From an uncultured Eubacterium sp. (GTDB lineage: Bacteria; Bacillota; Clostridia; Lachnospirales; Lachnospiraceae), in assembly GCA_900548465.1 (NCBI GenBank), contig URKY01000007.1, positions 1 to 64,000 of the forward strand: a DNA stretch of 64,000 nt, read 5' to 3'. Under the pieces are notes generated by a model. The model was not told the DNA's origin. It saw nothing but the letters and a program-made list of their open reading frames with translations, and did no database searches. Shown in pieces: positions 17,723 to 26,557 of the stretch. The translations under genes and the position numbers were made by a program. Position 1 is the stretch's first letter; the number at the start of each line of letters is the position of its first letter.

Positions 17723-18691
17723 ATGGAAGAAAAGTTTGTTGAAATTATAAATGAAATGGCGGAAGTGTTGAATGCAGCACAGCTTAAAAAATTACAAGAG
17801 GTTTTGCTTAAACATTTAGCGGATAATTCTTTAGAGCAAAAAGATATAAGTAATTATGAGTATTTAAAGATGTTTTTGGAAGCAAAACAGATTGAAGGTT
17901 GTTCTGAACGCACAATAAAGTACTACAGAGTGACAATAGAACATTTGTTGAAAAATGTTCAAAATCCTATAAGAAAGATTACTACTGAAATGATGCGTGA
18001 GTATCTTGTGGATTATCAGAAGATAAATAATTGTGGGAAAACGACTGTGGATAACATACGCCGAAATATTTCCAGTTTTTTCTCGTGGCTCGAAGAAGAG
18101 GATTATATTTTGAAGAGCCCAATGAGACGAATACATAAAATCAAAACTAAAAAAGCAGTGAAGAACATAATCACAGACGAAGAAATTGAAAAACTACGTG
18201 ATAATTGTAGAAATTTGAGAGATACGGCAATGATCGATTTGCTTTACTCAACTGGAATTAGAGTAGGAGAACTTGTAAAACTGAATATTGAAGATATAAA
18301 TTTTTCGGAAAGAGAATGCGTTGTATTTGGAAAAGGCGACAAGGAAAGAAAAGTATATTTTGATGCAAAATCAAAAATACATTTAAAAAATTATATTGAA
18401 AGTCGAACAGACAACAATCCAGCTCTTTTTGTAACACTAAATGCTCCGTATGACAGACTGAAAATAAGTGGAGTTGAAATCAGAATACGTGAATTAGGAC
18501 GATTGCTCAATTTAGAAAAAATCCACCCACATAAATTCAGAAGAACTATGGCAACTAGAGCAATAGACAAGGGAATGCCTATAGAACAGGTGCAAAAAAT
18601 ACTCGGGCACTCACAAATAGATACAACTATGCAATATGCAATTGTAAATCAAAACAATGTAAAAGCATCTCATAGAAGATATATAGCGTAA
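17723..18691 (+). CDS. Tyrosine recombinase (XerC/D-like) between the hsdS copies
   Basis: Site-specific recombinase of 322 residues. About residues 45-130 form the SAM-like DNA-binding domain; the catalytic domain shows Arg180 (STGIRVGEL), a Lys near 205, His270-x-x-Arg273 (HKFRR), LGH with His296 and the nucleophile Tyr305 (TMQY), so all catalytic residues are present. AAAGAGG precedes ATG 17723. The GGTATAC at 17687 and the palindrome GGTATACC at 17714 flank its ribosome site and might allow autoregulation. Its position between two hsdS genes matches recombinases that shuffle specificity domains in other type I systems. Confidence 0.93.
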   Translation: MEEKFVEIINEMAEVLNAAQLKKLQEVLLKHLADNSLEQKDISNYEYLKMFLEAKQIEGCSERTIKYYRVTIEHLLKNVQNPIRKITTEMMREYLVDYQKINNCGKTTVDNIRRNISSFFSWLEEEDYILKSPMRRIHKIKTKKAVKNIITDEEIEKLRDNCRNLRDTAMIDLLYSTGIRVGELVKLNIEDINFSERECVVFGKGDKERKVYFDAKSKIHLKNYIESRTDNNPALFVTLNAPYDRLKISGVEIRIRELGRLLNLEKIHPHKFRRTMATRAIDKGMPIEQVQKILGHSQIDTTMQYAIVNQNNVKASHRRYIA

Positions 18692-18713
18692 GAACTATTG
18701 CCAACTTTGCATA

Positions 18714-18743
18714 CTACAAATCCAAATTCGGATTTGTAGGGAT
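18714..18743 (+). repeat. Recombination-site-like palindrome, copy B of the direct repeat
   Basis: CTACAAATCC (18714-18723), a 6-base centre AAATTC and GGATTTGTAG (18730-18739) form a perfect 10-6-10 inverted repeat, close to the 11-6-11 layout of Xer dif sites. Bases 18719-18743 equal 16529-16553. It begins 22 bases after the recombinase stop codon and ends 7 bases before the second hsdS start. The centre is asymmetric, so strand exchange could be directional. Confidence 0.7.
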
Positions 18744-18750
18744 GATGTAG

Positions 18751-19908
18751 ATGGAATACATAGCGTTAAAGGATGTTTGTGAAATTAAAATGGGACAATC
18801 GCCAGATTCATCTAGTTATAACGATAGTGAAGAGGGAATTCCATTTTTTCAAGGGAATGCTGATTTTGGAGAGAGATATCCAGTGCCTAGAGTTTGGTGT
18901 AATGCTCCAACAAAGATAGCTGAGTCTGGAGATATATTAATATCAGTAAGGGCGCCTATAGGAGCATTAAATTATGCAAAAGAGGAATGTTGTATCGGAA
19001 GAGGAGTTGCAGCATTAACACCAAATGGAAGTAAAGTATTGTCAGGATTCGTATTTTGGTTATTAAAAAGTAAAAAAGAAGAGCTAAATAGTAAGGGAAC
19101 AGGAAGCACGTTTAAAGCAATAGGACGAAAAGTTCTTGAAGAAACAATGATTCCTAATATTGACAAAAATGAGCAACATAAATGTGTATATGTTTTAGAT
19201 AAAACATATAGTGTGATACAGAGAAGAAAAAGAGAAATACAATTATTTGATGAACTAATTAAAGCCCGATTTGTCGAGATGTTTGGGGATCCTGTTTCAA
19301 ACTCTTATGGGCTACCTGAGGCGACGTTACCAGAGTTGGGAGAATTTGGAAGAGGTGTATCGAAACATAGACCAAGAAATGATCCACAATTATTAGGAGG
19401 CAAATATCCGTTGATTCAAACAGGAGATATTGCAAATGCAGATTTATTTATTTCAGCTTATACTAGCACTTATTCAGAGATGGGATTAAAGCAAAGTAAA
19501 ATGTGGAGCAAGGGAACTTTGTGTATTACTATTGCAGCTAACATTGCAAAAACGGCAATATTAGAATTTGATGCATGTTTTCCAGATAGTGTTGTAGGAT
19601 TTAATGCAAATGAAAAGACAAATAATATATTTATTCATTATTGGTTCTCCTTTTTTCAAGCAATATTAGAAGCGCAGGCTCCTGAGTCAGCACAGAAGAA
19701 TATAAATGTAAAAATTTTAAGTGAGTTAAAAATTATATTACCAGATAAAGGCAAGCAAGATGAATTCGTTGAATTTATAAAACAAATTGACAAATCAAAA
19801 TTGTTTGCTAAAATCTATCTCAAAAATATAGCGATTTTACTCACAATTTGTAGTATAATGAATGAAAACACGAACGGAAAAATGGGGAGGAGACTATATG
19901 ATAACTAA
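18751..19908 (+). CDS. hsdS: Type I specificity subunit HsdS (second copy, altered 3' end)
   Basis: A second HsdS of 385 residues, with two recognition domains (about 1-145 and 190-340) different in sequence from the first copy. The shared central spacer ARFVEMFG and the IKQIDKSK start of the distal spacer are present. After IDKSK the frame departs from the family: the expected last helix ending in SLMQEYFG is replaced by about 33 unrelated residues that run 11 bases past the hsdR start. The copy may be a donor or a low-activity form. ATG 18751 is preceded by TAGGGA inside the repeat. Confidence 0.88.
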   Translation: MEYIALKDVCEIKMGQSPDSSSYNDSEEGIPFFQGNADFGERYPVPRVWCNAPTKIAESGDILISVRAPIGALNYAKEECCIGRGVAALTPNGSKVLSGFVFWLLKSKKEELNSKGTGSTFKAIGRKVLEETMIPNIDKNEQHKCVYVLDKTYSVIQRRKREIQLFDELIKARFVEMFGDPVSNSYGLPEATLPELGEFGRGVSKHRPRNDPQLLGGKYPLIQTGDIANADLFISAYTSTYSEMGLKQSKMWSKGTLCITIAANIAKTAILEFDACFPDSVVGFNANEKTNNIFIHYWFSFFQAILEAQAPESAQKNINVKILSELKIILPDKGKQDEFVEFIKQIDKSKLFAKIYLKNIAILLTICSIMNENTNGKMGRRLYDN

Positions 19909-22900
19909 TTTTGATTACTTGAAGAAGGAATCTGAGTTTTCAACATTTGCGGATACAGCCATATCTGCCGAAAAAATTATTTTGATGGACTCTGGGGCAA
20001 GTATTTTGAATAGCCGTAGAGCGATGGAGTTTGCCGTAAAATGGATGTATTCAATTGATGATAAACTTGAAATGCCATATCAGGATAATTTGTATAGTTT
20101 AATGTGGTCGGAACAGTTTGTAGATTTTGTGCCGGCTGATGTTTTAAAACGTATGGAATATATCAGAAGATGTGGAAATACAGTGGCTCACACTAACAAG
20201 AAATTGGGTCGGGATGAAGCTATGCTTTGCCTTGAAAATCTTGCAATCTTTCTTGATTTTGTTTCATGCTGTTATTCAAGAGATTATAGAGAGCATATTT
20301 TTAATAAATTATATATTCAGGACAGAATTAGCAAAATTAAAAATTCAAAAACCAGCAAAGCAGAGGTAAAGGAAAAGCTTCTGGAAGAACAGAAAAAGTT
20401 TGAAAAGCAGGAACTTGATTTACAAAAATTAATAAAAGAAAATGAAAAACTGAAAGAAGAATTATCAGCACGTAGACAGGAACAACAGCCTGCTTATGTA
20501 CCTAAACCTTTAGACTTATCAGAATATAAAACAAGAAAACTATACATTGACTCAATGCTTAGAGATGCAGGATGGACGGAAGGAAAGGATTGGCTTAATG
20601 AAGTAGAATTATCGGGAATGCCTAATAAATCAGAAATTGGATACGCTGATTATGTTTTGTATGACGATATGCATAAGCCGTTGGCTGTAATAGAGGCGAA
20701 GCGTACCTGTGTTGATATTTCAAAAGGACGTCAGCAGGCTAAGTTGTACGCAGATATTTTGGAACGAAAATATAAACGCAGACCTGTTATATTCTTAACT
20801 AATGGATTTGAAACACATATTATTGACGGTCAGTATCCGGAAAGAAAATGTGCAATGATTTACTCAAAGCGTGACTTGGAAAAATGGTTTAATCTTTTGG
20901 CCGTAAGGACAAGTCTTAATTACATTACCGTGGACAAAAATATTGCAGATCGTTATTATCAGGAGTCTGCAATTAAGGCGGTTTGCGATAGCTTTGATAT
21001 GAAAAATAGAAGAAAAGCATTGCTGGTTATGGCTACCGGGTCGGGAAAAACAAGAACGGTTATAGCATTATGTGATGTACTTTTAAAATCAGGCTGGATA
21101 AAAAATATTCTTTTCCTTGCAGACAGAAATTCACTTGTAACTCAGGCAAAAAGAAATTTTGTAAATTTATTGCCTAATTTATCATGCACTAATCTGGTAG
21201 AGGAAAAGGATAATTATAATGCACATTGTGTCTTCTCCACATATCAGACAATGATGAATTGTATTGATACTGTCAATGATGACAACGGAAAGTTATTTAC
21301 ATGTGGGCATTTTGATTTGGTAATATGCGATGAAGCCCACAGATCGATTTATAATAAATACAGGGATATTTTTAATTATTTTGACGCCTTGCTTGTTGGA
21401 TTGACCGCAACACCGAAGGATGAAATTGAAAAAAATACTTATGAAGTTTTTGAGTTAGAAAATGGTATTCCAACTTACGGATATGATTTGGCTCAGGCGG
21501 TAAAAGACAAATATTTGGTAGATTATGTTTCTGTAGAAACTGAGCTCAAGTTTCTTGAAAAGGGAATAGTGTACGATGATTTATCAGAGGAGGAAAAAGA
21601 AACTTACGAAGAAACTTTTGGAGATGATAAAAATGTACCTGAACGGATTGAATCATCAGCACTTAATAAGTGGGTTTTTAATGAGGATACAATAAGAAAA
21701 GTTTTAAATATCTTAATGGAACAGGGCATAAAAATTGATTATGGTGAGAATTTGGGCAAAACAATTATTTTTGCAAAAAATCATGATCACGCGGAGAAAA
21801 TATTGGAAGTGTTCAATAAGGAATATTCACATTTGCCTAATTACGCAAAAGTAATTGATAATTACATGACTTATGCCCAAAGTGCAATTGATGAGTTTTC
21901 TGATCCTAAAAAGATGCCACAGATTGCAATATCTGTAGATATGTTGGATACAGGAATTGATGTGCCTGAGGTTGTGAATCTTGTATTTTTTAAGAAGGTT
22001 ATGAGTAAGGCAAAGTTTTGGCAGATGATTGGCAGAGGAACCAGATTGTGTCGGGGATTAATAGATGGAGAAGACAAGAGTAAATTCTATATTTTTGATT
22101 TTTGTGGGAACTTTGAATTCTTCAGATTAAATAAAGGAAAGGCTAATGCTAATACAATGCCACTTCAGGGAGCAATTTTTAATTTGAAGTTCGAAATATC
22201 ATTTAAGTTGCAAAATATAGAATACCAAACAGAAAGACTAATTGCTTTCAGAAAAAAATTAATTGAACAAATGAGTGATAAAGCACGTGAGTTAAACAGA
22301 GAGAATTTTGCTGTAAGACAACATTTGAAATACGTTGATTTATATTCTAATGAAAATAATTATCAAAGATTATCTTTTGAGGATACTCTCGTTATTAAAG
22401 AAGAATTAGCTCCATTAATCTTGCCGGATAAGGATGAGGTTAGTGCTGTCAGATTTGACGCGCTTATGTACGGAATTGAGTTGGCATATTTAGCAGGCAA
22501 ATCCTACAATAAAGCAAGGGGAGACTTATATAGAAAAGTATCAGGCATTGCAAGTGTGGCAAACATACCCGAAATTCAGGCAGAAGCAGATTTAATAAAT
22601 AAAATATTGAAAACTGATTATGTCGAAAATGCCGGAATAAATGAATTTGAGCATATAAGGGAGAAACTTAGAGACTTGATGAAATATCTTCCTCCGGCAA
22701 TCGGGGCAAAGTACGATACCAATTTTACAGATGAAATATTATCCATAGAATGGAAGGAAGCTGAACTGGAAAATGATGAATTAAAGAATTATAAGGCGAA
22801 AGCAGAATTCTATATAAGGCAACATGAAGATAATTTGGTTATAGCTAAGTTGAGGACAAACAAGCCATTGACAAGTACAGATATTGATGCACTTGAAGAA

Positions 22901-23242
22901 ATTTTGTGGAAAGAGATTGGCACAAGACAGGATTATGAGCAGGAATTTGGAAACAAACCTTTAGGTGAGTTTGTTAGGGAAATAGTAGGTCTCGACATGA
23001 ATGCTGCAAAGGAGGCATTTTCTGCCTACTTATCAGACACAAATCTTGACAGCCGACAGATTTATTTTGTAAACCAGATTGTTGAATATATTGTACATAA
23101 CGGAATGCTGAAGGATTTTTCAGTGTTGCAGGAATCGCCATTTACGGACCGTGGAACCGTGTCGGAGATATTCCGGGATATGAATGTGTGGATGGGAATA
23201 AGGAAGGTTATAGAGAGCGTGAATGCGAATGCAGTGGCGTAG
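19898..23242 (+). CDS. hsdR: Type I restriction endonuclease subunit HsdR
   Basis: Motor and nuclease subunit, 1114 residues. An N-terminal DUF4145-like helical domain (about 15-115) and coiled coil (145-200) are followed by a PD-(D/E)xK nuclease with Glu266-x-Lys268, the Walker A segment ATGSGKTRT (about 378-386), DEAH at 478-481 and superfamily 2 helicase motifs, including the QMIGRGTRL arginine-finger region. It cleaves unmethylated DNA after translocation. ATG 19898 is chosen because GGGAGGA lies just upstream; an earlier ATG at 19862 lacks a site. It overlaps the aberrant end of the second hsdS. Confidence 0.96.
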   Translation: MITNFDYLKKESEFSTFADTAISAEKIILMDSGASILNSRRAMEFAVKWMYSIDDKLEMPYQDNLYSLMWSEQFVDFVPADVLKRMEYIRRCGNTVAHTNKKLGRDEAMLCLENLAIFLDFVSCCYSRDYREHIFNKLYIQDRISKIKNSKTSKAEVKEKLLEEQKKFEKQELDLQKLIKENEKLKEELSARRQEQQPAYVPKPLDLSEYKTRKLYIDSMLRDAGWTEGKDWLNEVELSGMPNKSEIGYADYVLYDDMHKPLAVIEAKRTCVDISKGRQQAKLYADILERKYKRRPVIFLTNGFETHIIDGQYPERKCAMIYSKRDLEKWFNLLAVRTSLNYITVDKNIADRYYQESAIKAVCDSFDMKNRRKALLVMATGSGKTRTVIALCDVLLKSGWIKNILFLADRNSLVTQAKRNFVNLLPNLSCTNLVEEKDNYNAHCVFSTYQTMMNCIDTVNDDNGKLFTCGHFDLVICDEAHRSIYNKYRDIFNYFDALLVGLTATPKDEIEKNTYEVFELENGIPTYGYDLAQAVKDKYLVDYVSVETELKFLEKGIVYDDLSEEEKETYEETFGDDKNVPERIESSALNKWVFNEDTIRKVLNILMEQGIKIDYGENLGKTIIFAKNHDHAEKILEVFNKEYSHLPNYAKVIDNYMTYAQSAIDEFSDPKKMPQIAISVDMLDTGIDVPEVVNLVFFKKVMSKAKFWQMIGRGTRLCRGLIDGEDKSKFYIFDFCGNFEFFRLNKGKANANTMPLQGAIFNLKFEISFKLQNIEYQTERLIAFRKKLIEQMSDKARELNRENFAVRQHLKYVDLYSNENNYQRLSFEDTLVIKEELAPLILPDKDEVSAVRFDALMYGIELAYLAGKSYNKARGDLYRKVSGIASVANIPEIQAEADLINKILKTDYVENAGINEFEHIREKLRDLMKYLPPAIGAKYDTNFTDEILSIEWKEAELENDELKNYKAKAEFYIRQHEDNLVIAKLRTNKPLTSTDIDALEEILWKEIGTRQDYEQEFGNKPLGEFVREIVGLDMNAAKEAFSAYLSDTNLDSRQIYFVNQIVEYIVHNGMLKDFSVLQESPFTDRGTVSEIFRDMNVWMGIRKVIESVNANAVA

Positions 23243-23311
23243 GGGATTTAAGTTTGTTAGAAGTATTATTACGAAAATGCACCATTATAAATAGTTAAAG
23301 TGGAGGAAACA

Positions 23312-24415
23312 ATGTCGGAAAAAAAGAGCAGAGAAGAAAAAGGAAAAGAAGGTGAAAATTATGTAATGGAAGTAATTCGAAAAGCAACAGATATAATAGG
23401 AAGAAACGTTAAAGTGTTCAATCATGTGATTTTGGATTTTGATTCTGTTTATGGAAAAAGAACAGTAGAAATTGATCATATAATTGTAACTAATAGCAGA
23501 ATTATTATCGTTGAAACAAAGAATGGATATTATGAAAGAATTGATTATAAAGCAATAACATGGTCGCATTTAGATGGAGCAGTTACGGACAATCCAATTA
23601 TTCAAAATCATTATCACAAACAGATTTTTTGTTCCATTTACAATATAAAAAGAGAAAAAGTGGTAACTGCTGAAATTTTATTACAATATTTAGATTGTGA
23701 CACTAGAACACAATATGCAAATGATTATGTGTGGGGAAAAGACAATGTACAAGATGGAATAGGTATGTTAATGATAGACGATAAAGACAACTTTGAATTT
23801 AAACATTTATGTGAACAATTGGAAAAAGTAGAAAGTATGTCAAAAGGTAGAGAGGATGAACATATTCAAAATATAAATGAAATACGCGAAATCGAGGAAA
23901 AAACCAGAACTAGGGATAAACATTACAAATTTAAAAGAACCGATATGGTGAGATGCCCGGCCTGTGAGGGCAATTTAGTTTTTAGATATAAACATTGGGT
24001 AAAATATGAAATAGGAAACAAAAAGAGGACGAAAAATATTGCATTAGGATGTAGTAATTATGCGTCAAAACAATGCAATACTTTCATTAAACCAACACGA
24101 GATGGTGGAAGTGGTTTTGATAATATAGTGGCTATTAGTATTGAGGAGAGAATGGAGTGGACTATGGATGAACAACATGTAGATACATTTTGGGATAAGT
24201 ATAATTCATTAAAAGTGTATAACGAAGAAATATTAGATAGATTAATAAAAGAAAAACAAAATAGCAGCTGCAAGGAGAAAAAGATTTTTGAATTACAAAA
24301 AGAAAATGAAGATTTAAGGAAAAGCATAAAGAGTGCAAACGAGCGTGCGAAAAACGCAGAGATAGAAAATAAAAAATATAAAAGAATATTTAGAAAAATA
24401 TACATAAAAAAATAA
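23312..24415 (+). CDS. NERD-domain nuclease-related protein with zinc finger and coiled coil
   Basis: A 367-residue protein. Residues about 10-130 form a nuclease-related (NERD) domain with the EGE start, VEIDHIIV and the VETKNGY core, the restriction-endonuclease-like Asp/Glu-x-Lys site. A zinc-ribbon-like cluster follows (CPAC near 215, then CSNY...KQC), as in topoisomerase IA C-terminal fingers, and a Lys/Glu-rich coiled coil ends the protein. It is 69 bases after hsdR and likely part of the defence island. TGGAGG lies before ATG 23312; GTG 23300 is less likely. Biological role unknown. Confidence 0.75.
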   Translation: MSEKKSREEKGKEGENYVMEVIRKATDIIGRNVKVFNHVILDFDSVYGKRTVEIDHIIVTNSRIIIVETKNGYYERIDYKAITWSHLDGAVTDNPIIQNHYHKQIFCSIYNIKREKVVTAEILLQYLDCDTRTQYANDYVWGKDNVQDGIGMLMIDDKDNFEFKHLCEQLEKVESMSKGREDEHIQNINEIREIEEKTRTRDKHYKFKRTDMVRCPACEGNLVFRYKHWVKYEIGNKKRTKNIALGCSNYASKQCNTFIKPTRDGGSGFDNIVAISIEERMEWTMDEQHVDTFWDKYNSLKVYNEEILDRLIKEKQNSSCKEKKIFELQKENEDLRKSIKSANERAKNAEIENKKYKRIFRKIYIKK

Positions 24416-24527
24416 TATAGTCATATTTGACGTTTAAAAAATGTTATATTATGCGGACACTATTTTCGTGGAAAAGGCAAGTGTTTGATATATAATGTTT
24501 TTAACTAATTATGAAAGAAGGGAATGT

Positions 24528-25496
24528 ATGCTATCAATCTACCAATTGATGAAATATTTAAGAAATACACATCATATAAATGTTAAGAGCTCACAAACAC
24601 AGGCTTTACGCAATATGGGGTATTATCATGGTTTTAAGGGATATAGATTTATTCGTGAAGATACTAATCGTATAAATTTTAGCTCTCTTGATGAGGTGAT
24701 TGCATTAAATAAATATGATATGCAATTAAAATCAATACTATATCCTAAGGTAATGTTTATTGAAAATGCACTAAAGAGTTATGTTATCGAGGCTTTACTT
24801 GCAGATAGTGAATCAGAAAATTTTGATGTAATTTATAATAAATCACTTACATCTTATAGAAATCATACTCCTGGTAGTGGTGCTTATAAAAGTGAATACA
24901 CTAAGAGAATGAATTTGAAAGGAAAAATAAACGCTGCTCTAGTACGCGACTATAAGAAGAGAAGTGTTGTGGCACATTTCTTTAATAAAGATATTACTAT
25001 TCCAGTTTGGGCTATTTTTGAAACTTTAGCACTGGGTGAGTTTGGGACATTATACGATTGTGCTTGTACGGATGTTAAGCTTTATGTTTCTAGAATTATG
25101 AAATTACCAACAAATCTTGATTCTGATGGTATGAATACGCAATTTTTTATATTTACATTAAAAGATTTGCGTAATGCAATCGCGCATAATAATGTGATAT
25201 TTGATACTAGATTTAAGACTGGTAAAATTGATCAGCGCCTTATTACATTATTGGAAAGTGAAGTGGGTATTTCAAATATTGATTTTAAGTATATGGATGC
25301 ATATATTATTATGATTACATATTTTCTCAGAAAGATGGGAGAGACTAAAACTGCTTGTAAACAGTTTGTTAATTCATATCAACAACAAACAGAATATTTG
25401 AGAAATGAATTGCCAATTAACATTTATAATCAGGTGGTTGGTACGCAGCATAGATCAAATATGAATGTTTTACAAAAATTTATCAGTAGATCATAA
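24528..25496 (+). CDS. Abi_2 family protein (AbiD/AbiF-like HEPN candidate toxin)
   Basis: A 322-residue protein matching the Abi_2 family (AbiD, AbiD1, AbiF) of abortive-infection proteins: N-terminal SIYQLMKYLRNTHHI and YYHGFKGYRF, the ALNKYDMQLKSILYPKVMFIENALKS helix, the IPVWAIFETLALGEF segment, and the HEPN RNase motif R-x4-H at Arg215-His220 within LRNAIAH. Family members are thought to cut RNA or arrest growth upon phage infection. AAGAAGGGA precedes ATG 24528; 33 bases upstream another ATG lacks a site. The stop is followed within six bases by a strong promoter driving a small RNA, a possible RNA antitoxin. Confidence 0.85.
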   Translation: MLSIYQLMKYLRNTHHINVKSSQTQALRNMGYYHGFKGYRFIREDTNRINFSSLDEVIALNKYDMQLKSILYPKVMFIENALKSYVIEALLADSESENFDVIYNKSLTSYRNHTPGSGAYKSEYTKRMNLKGKINAALVRDYKKRSVVAHFFNKDITIPVWAIFETLALGEFGTLYDCACTDVKLYVSRIMKLPTNLDSDGMNTQFFIFTLKDLRNAIAHNNVIFDTRFKTGKIDQRLITLLESEVGISNIDFKYMDAYIIMITYFLRKMGETKTACKQFVNSYQQQTEYLRNELPINIYNQVVGTQHRSNMNVLQKFISRS

Positions 25497-25501
25497 AGTT
25501 C

Positions 25502-25530
25502 TTGCATATTTTGTGTAAAAGTAGTATATT
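25502..25530 (+). promoter_or_regulatory. Promoter of the small RNA after the Abi_2 gene
   Basis: TTGCAT (25502-25507), a 17-base spacer and TATATT (25525-25530). It starts five bases after the Abi_2 stop codon and can serve only the small RNA, since a terminator follows within 65 bases of the predicted start. Confidence 0.7.
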
Positions 25531-25536
25531 ATAAAT

Positions 25537-25601
25537 AAGAATTGCGGTGGATGTCTTCGGATTACACCTAAGAGAACCTGATGCGTCGGGTTCTTTTTTT
25601 T
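25537..25601 (+). ncRNA. Compact two-hairpin small RNA next to the Abi_2 gene
   Basis: The predicted transcript of about 65 bases has a first hairpin (25546-25568) closed by GGTG/CACC and capped by C(TTCG)G, a very stable UUCG tetraloop, with one bulge and one mismatch. A second hairpin, AGAACCTGA (25573-25581) with TCGGGTTCT (25586-25594) and loop TGCG, is followed by eight T residues and acts as terminator. There is no coding frame with a ribosome site. No known RNA family was recognised. A role as RNA partner or antitoxin of the Abi_2 protein is inferred from adjacency. Confidence 0.6.
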
Positions 25602-25727
25602 GCAAAATTCAGTAAATAATATTAGTAGAGTAACACTGCGGTAGAAGCAAATGAGCCGACAGGTGGAAGTGTCGAATTTGACACTTGGAAAAACTAAAAA
25701 TTGAATTATAAATGGAGGGAATAACCA
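25602..25727 (+). other. Leader region of the phosphatase gene with one stem-loop
   Basis: The 126 bases between the small RNA terminator and the phosphatase contain a perfect 7-bp stem, AAGTGTC (25667-25673) and GACACTT (25680-25686), around a 6-base loop, with GGAGGG 33 bases further on as ribosome site. No known riboswitch consensus was seen. Confidence 0.4.
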
Positions 25728-26183
25728 ATGACAAAAATCTTATTCATCTGCCACGGCAACATCTGCCGCTCAACAATGGCACAATATGTCCTTCAGGACA
25801 TGCTGGAAAAAGAAAACAAGTCAGCGGATTTCTACATTGATTCAGCTGCCACAAGTTATGAAGAAATAGGCAATCCGGTTCACCATGGAACAAGGACAAA
25901 GCTTGTCAGCGAGGGCATTTATTGCGGAGACCATCGGGCAAGAAGGATGACAAGACAGGACTATGATGACTACGATTTCATCATTGGGATGGACACGGAA
26001 AATATAAGAAATATAATGAGAATTATTGGAAAGGATACGGAAAACAAAGTGTACAAACTGTTATCCTTTGCCGGCGAGTCCGGGGACATTGCAGATCCGT
26101 GGTACACAGGAAATTTCGATGTGACGTATGACGATGTGGTGAGAGGATGCAGAGGTTTTATTAAGAAGTTGTATAATGAATAA
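25728..26183 (+). CDS. Low-molecular-weight protein-tyrosine phosphatase
   Basis: Cytosolic phosphatase of 151 residues. The P-loop CHGNICRS starts at Cys8 with Arg14 (C-x5-R), and the general acid lies in DPWY (Asp123), both typical. It removes phosphate from tyrosine, or in some Firmicutes arginine. ATGGAGGG lies before the start. The codon and base composition look richer in G+C than the flanking defence genes. There is no kinase partner nearby. A terminator hairpin lies 100 bases downstream. Confidence 0.93.
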   Translation: MTKILFICHGNICRSTMAQYVLQDMLEKENKSADFYIDSAATSYEEIGNPVHHGTRTKLVSEGIYCGDHRARRMTRQDYDDYDFIIGMDTENIRNIMRIIGKDTENKVYKLLSFAGESGDIADPWYTGNFDVTYDDVVRGCRGFIKKLYNE

Positions 26184-26282
26184 ATTTATTCTAGTCACAG
26201 ACTACATGGATATAAGGAATGAAACATCAATGTCCATGTAAATGCGTCACCAAAACAATAATTTGAAAATAAAAATAATAAG

Positions 26283-26330
26283 AAATACAGGGACTTGGTT
26301 TTGTTAAAAATCAAATCCCTGTATTTTTTA
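26283..26330 (+). terminator. Intrinsic terminator downstream of the phosphatase
   Basis: AAATACAGGGA (26283-26293) pairs with TCCCTGTATTT (26315-26325), followed by a T-run. The rest of the gap 26184-26659 shows no gene; it contains a tandem repeat described separately. Confidence 0.8.
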
Positions 26331-26557
26331 TAGTCATCAAAAGGGTGCGCACAAATAAAAGCAACAATTTATCATAAAAATATTACTTTTTGTGGCAGCT
26401 ACCCCTGTTTTATTACTAAATTTATTGAATTATTACAAGGATGTCAAAGCAAGAATCGTGCAATCCATGTAATGAAATATTTATGAAAAATAATGGATCA
26501 TAAATTACGGGGAACATATTGTGATGTGGTGGATATCCATGTAATTCCTGCCCAAAA

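Noticed and set aside
16529-18743. Prophage or integrative element attachment sites flanking the hsdS/recombinase segment
   Set aside because: There are no phage or conjugation genes between the repeats, only hsdS and one recombinase; specificity shuffling explains the layout better.
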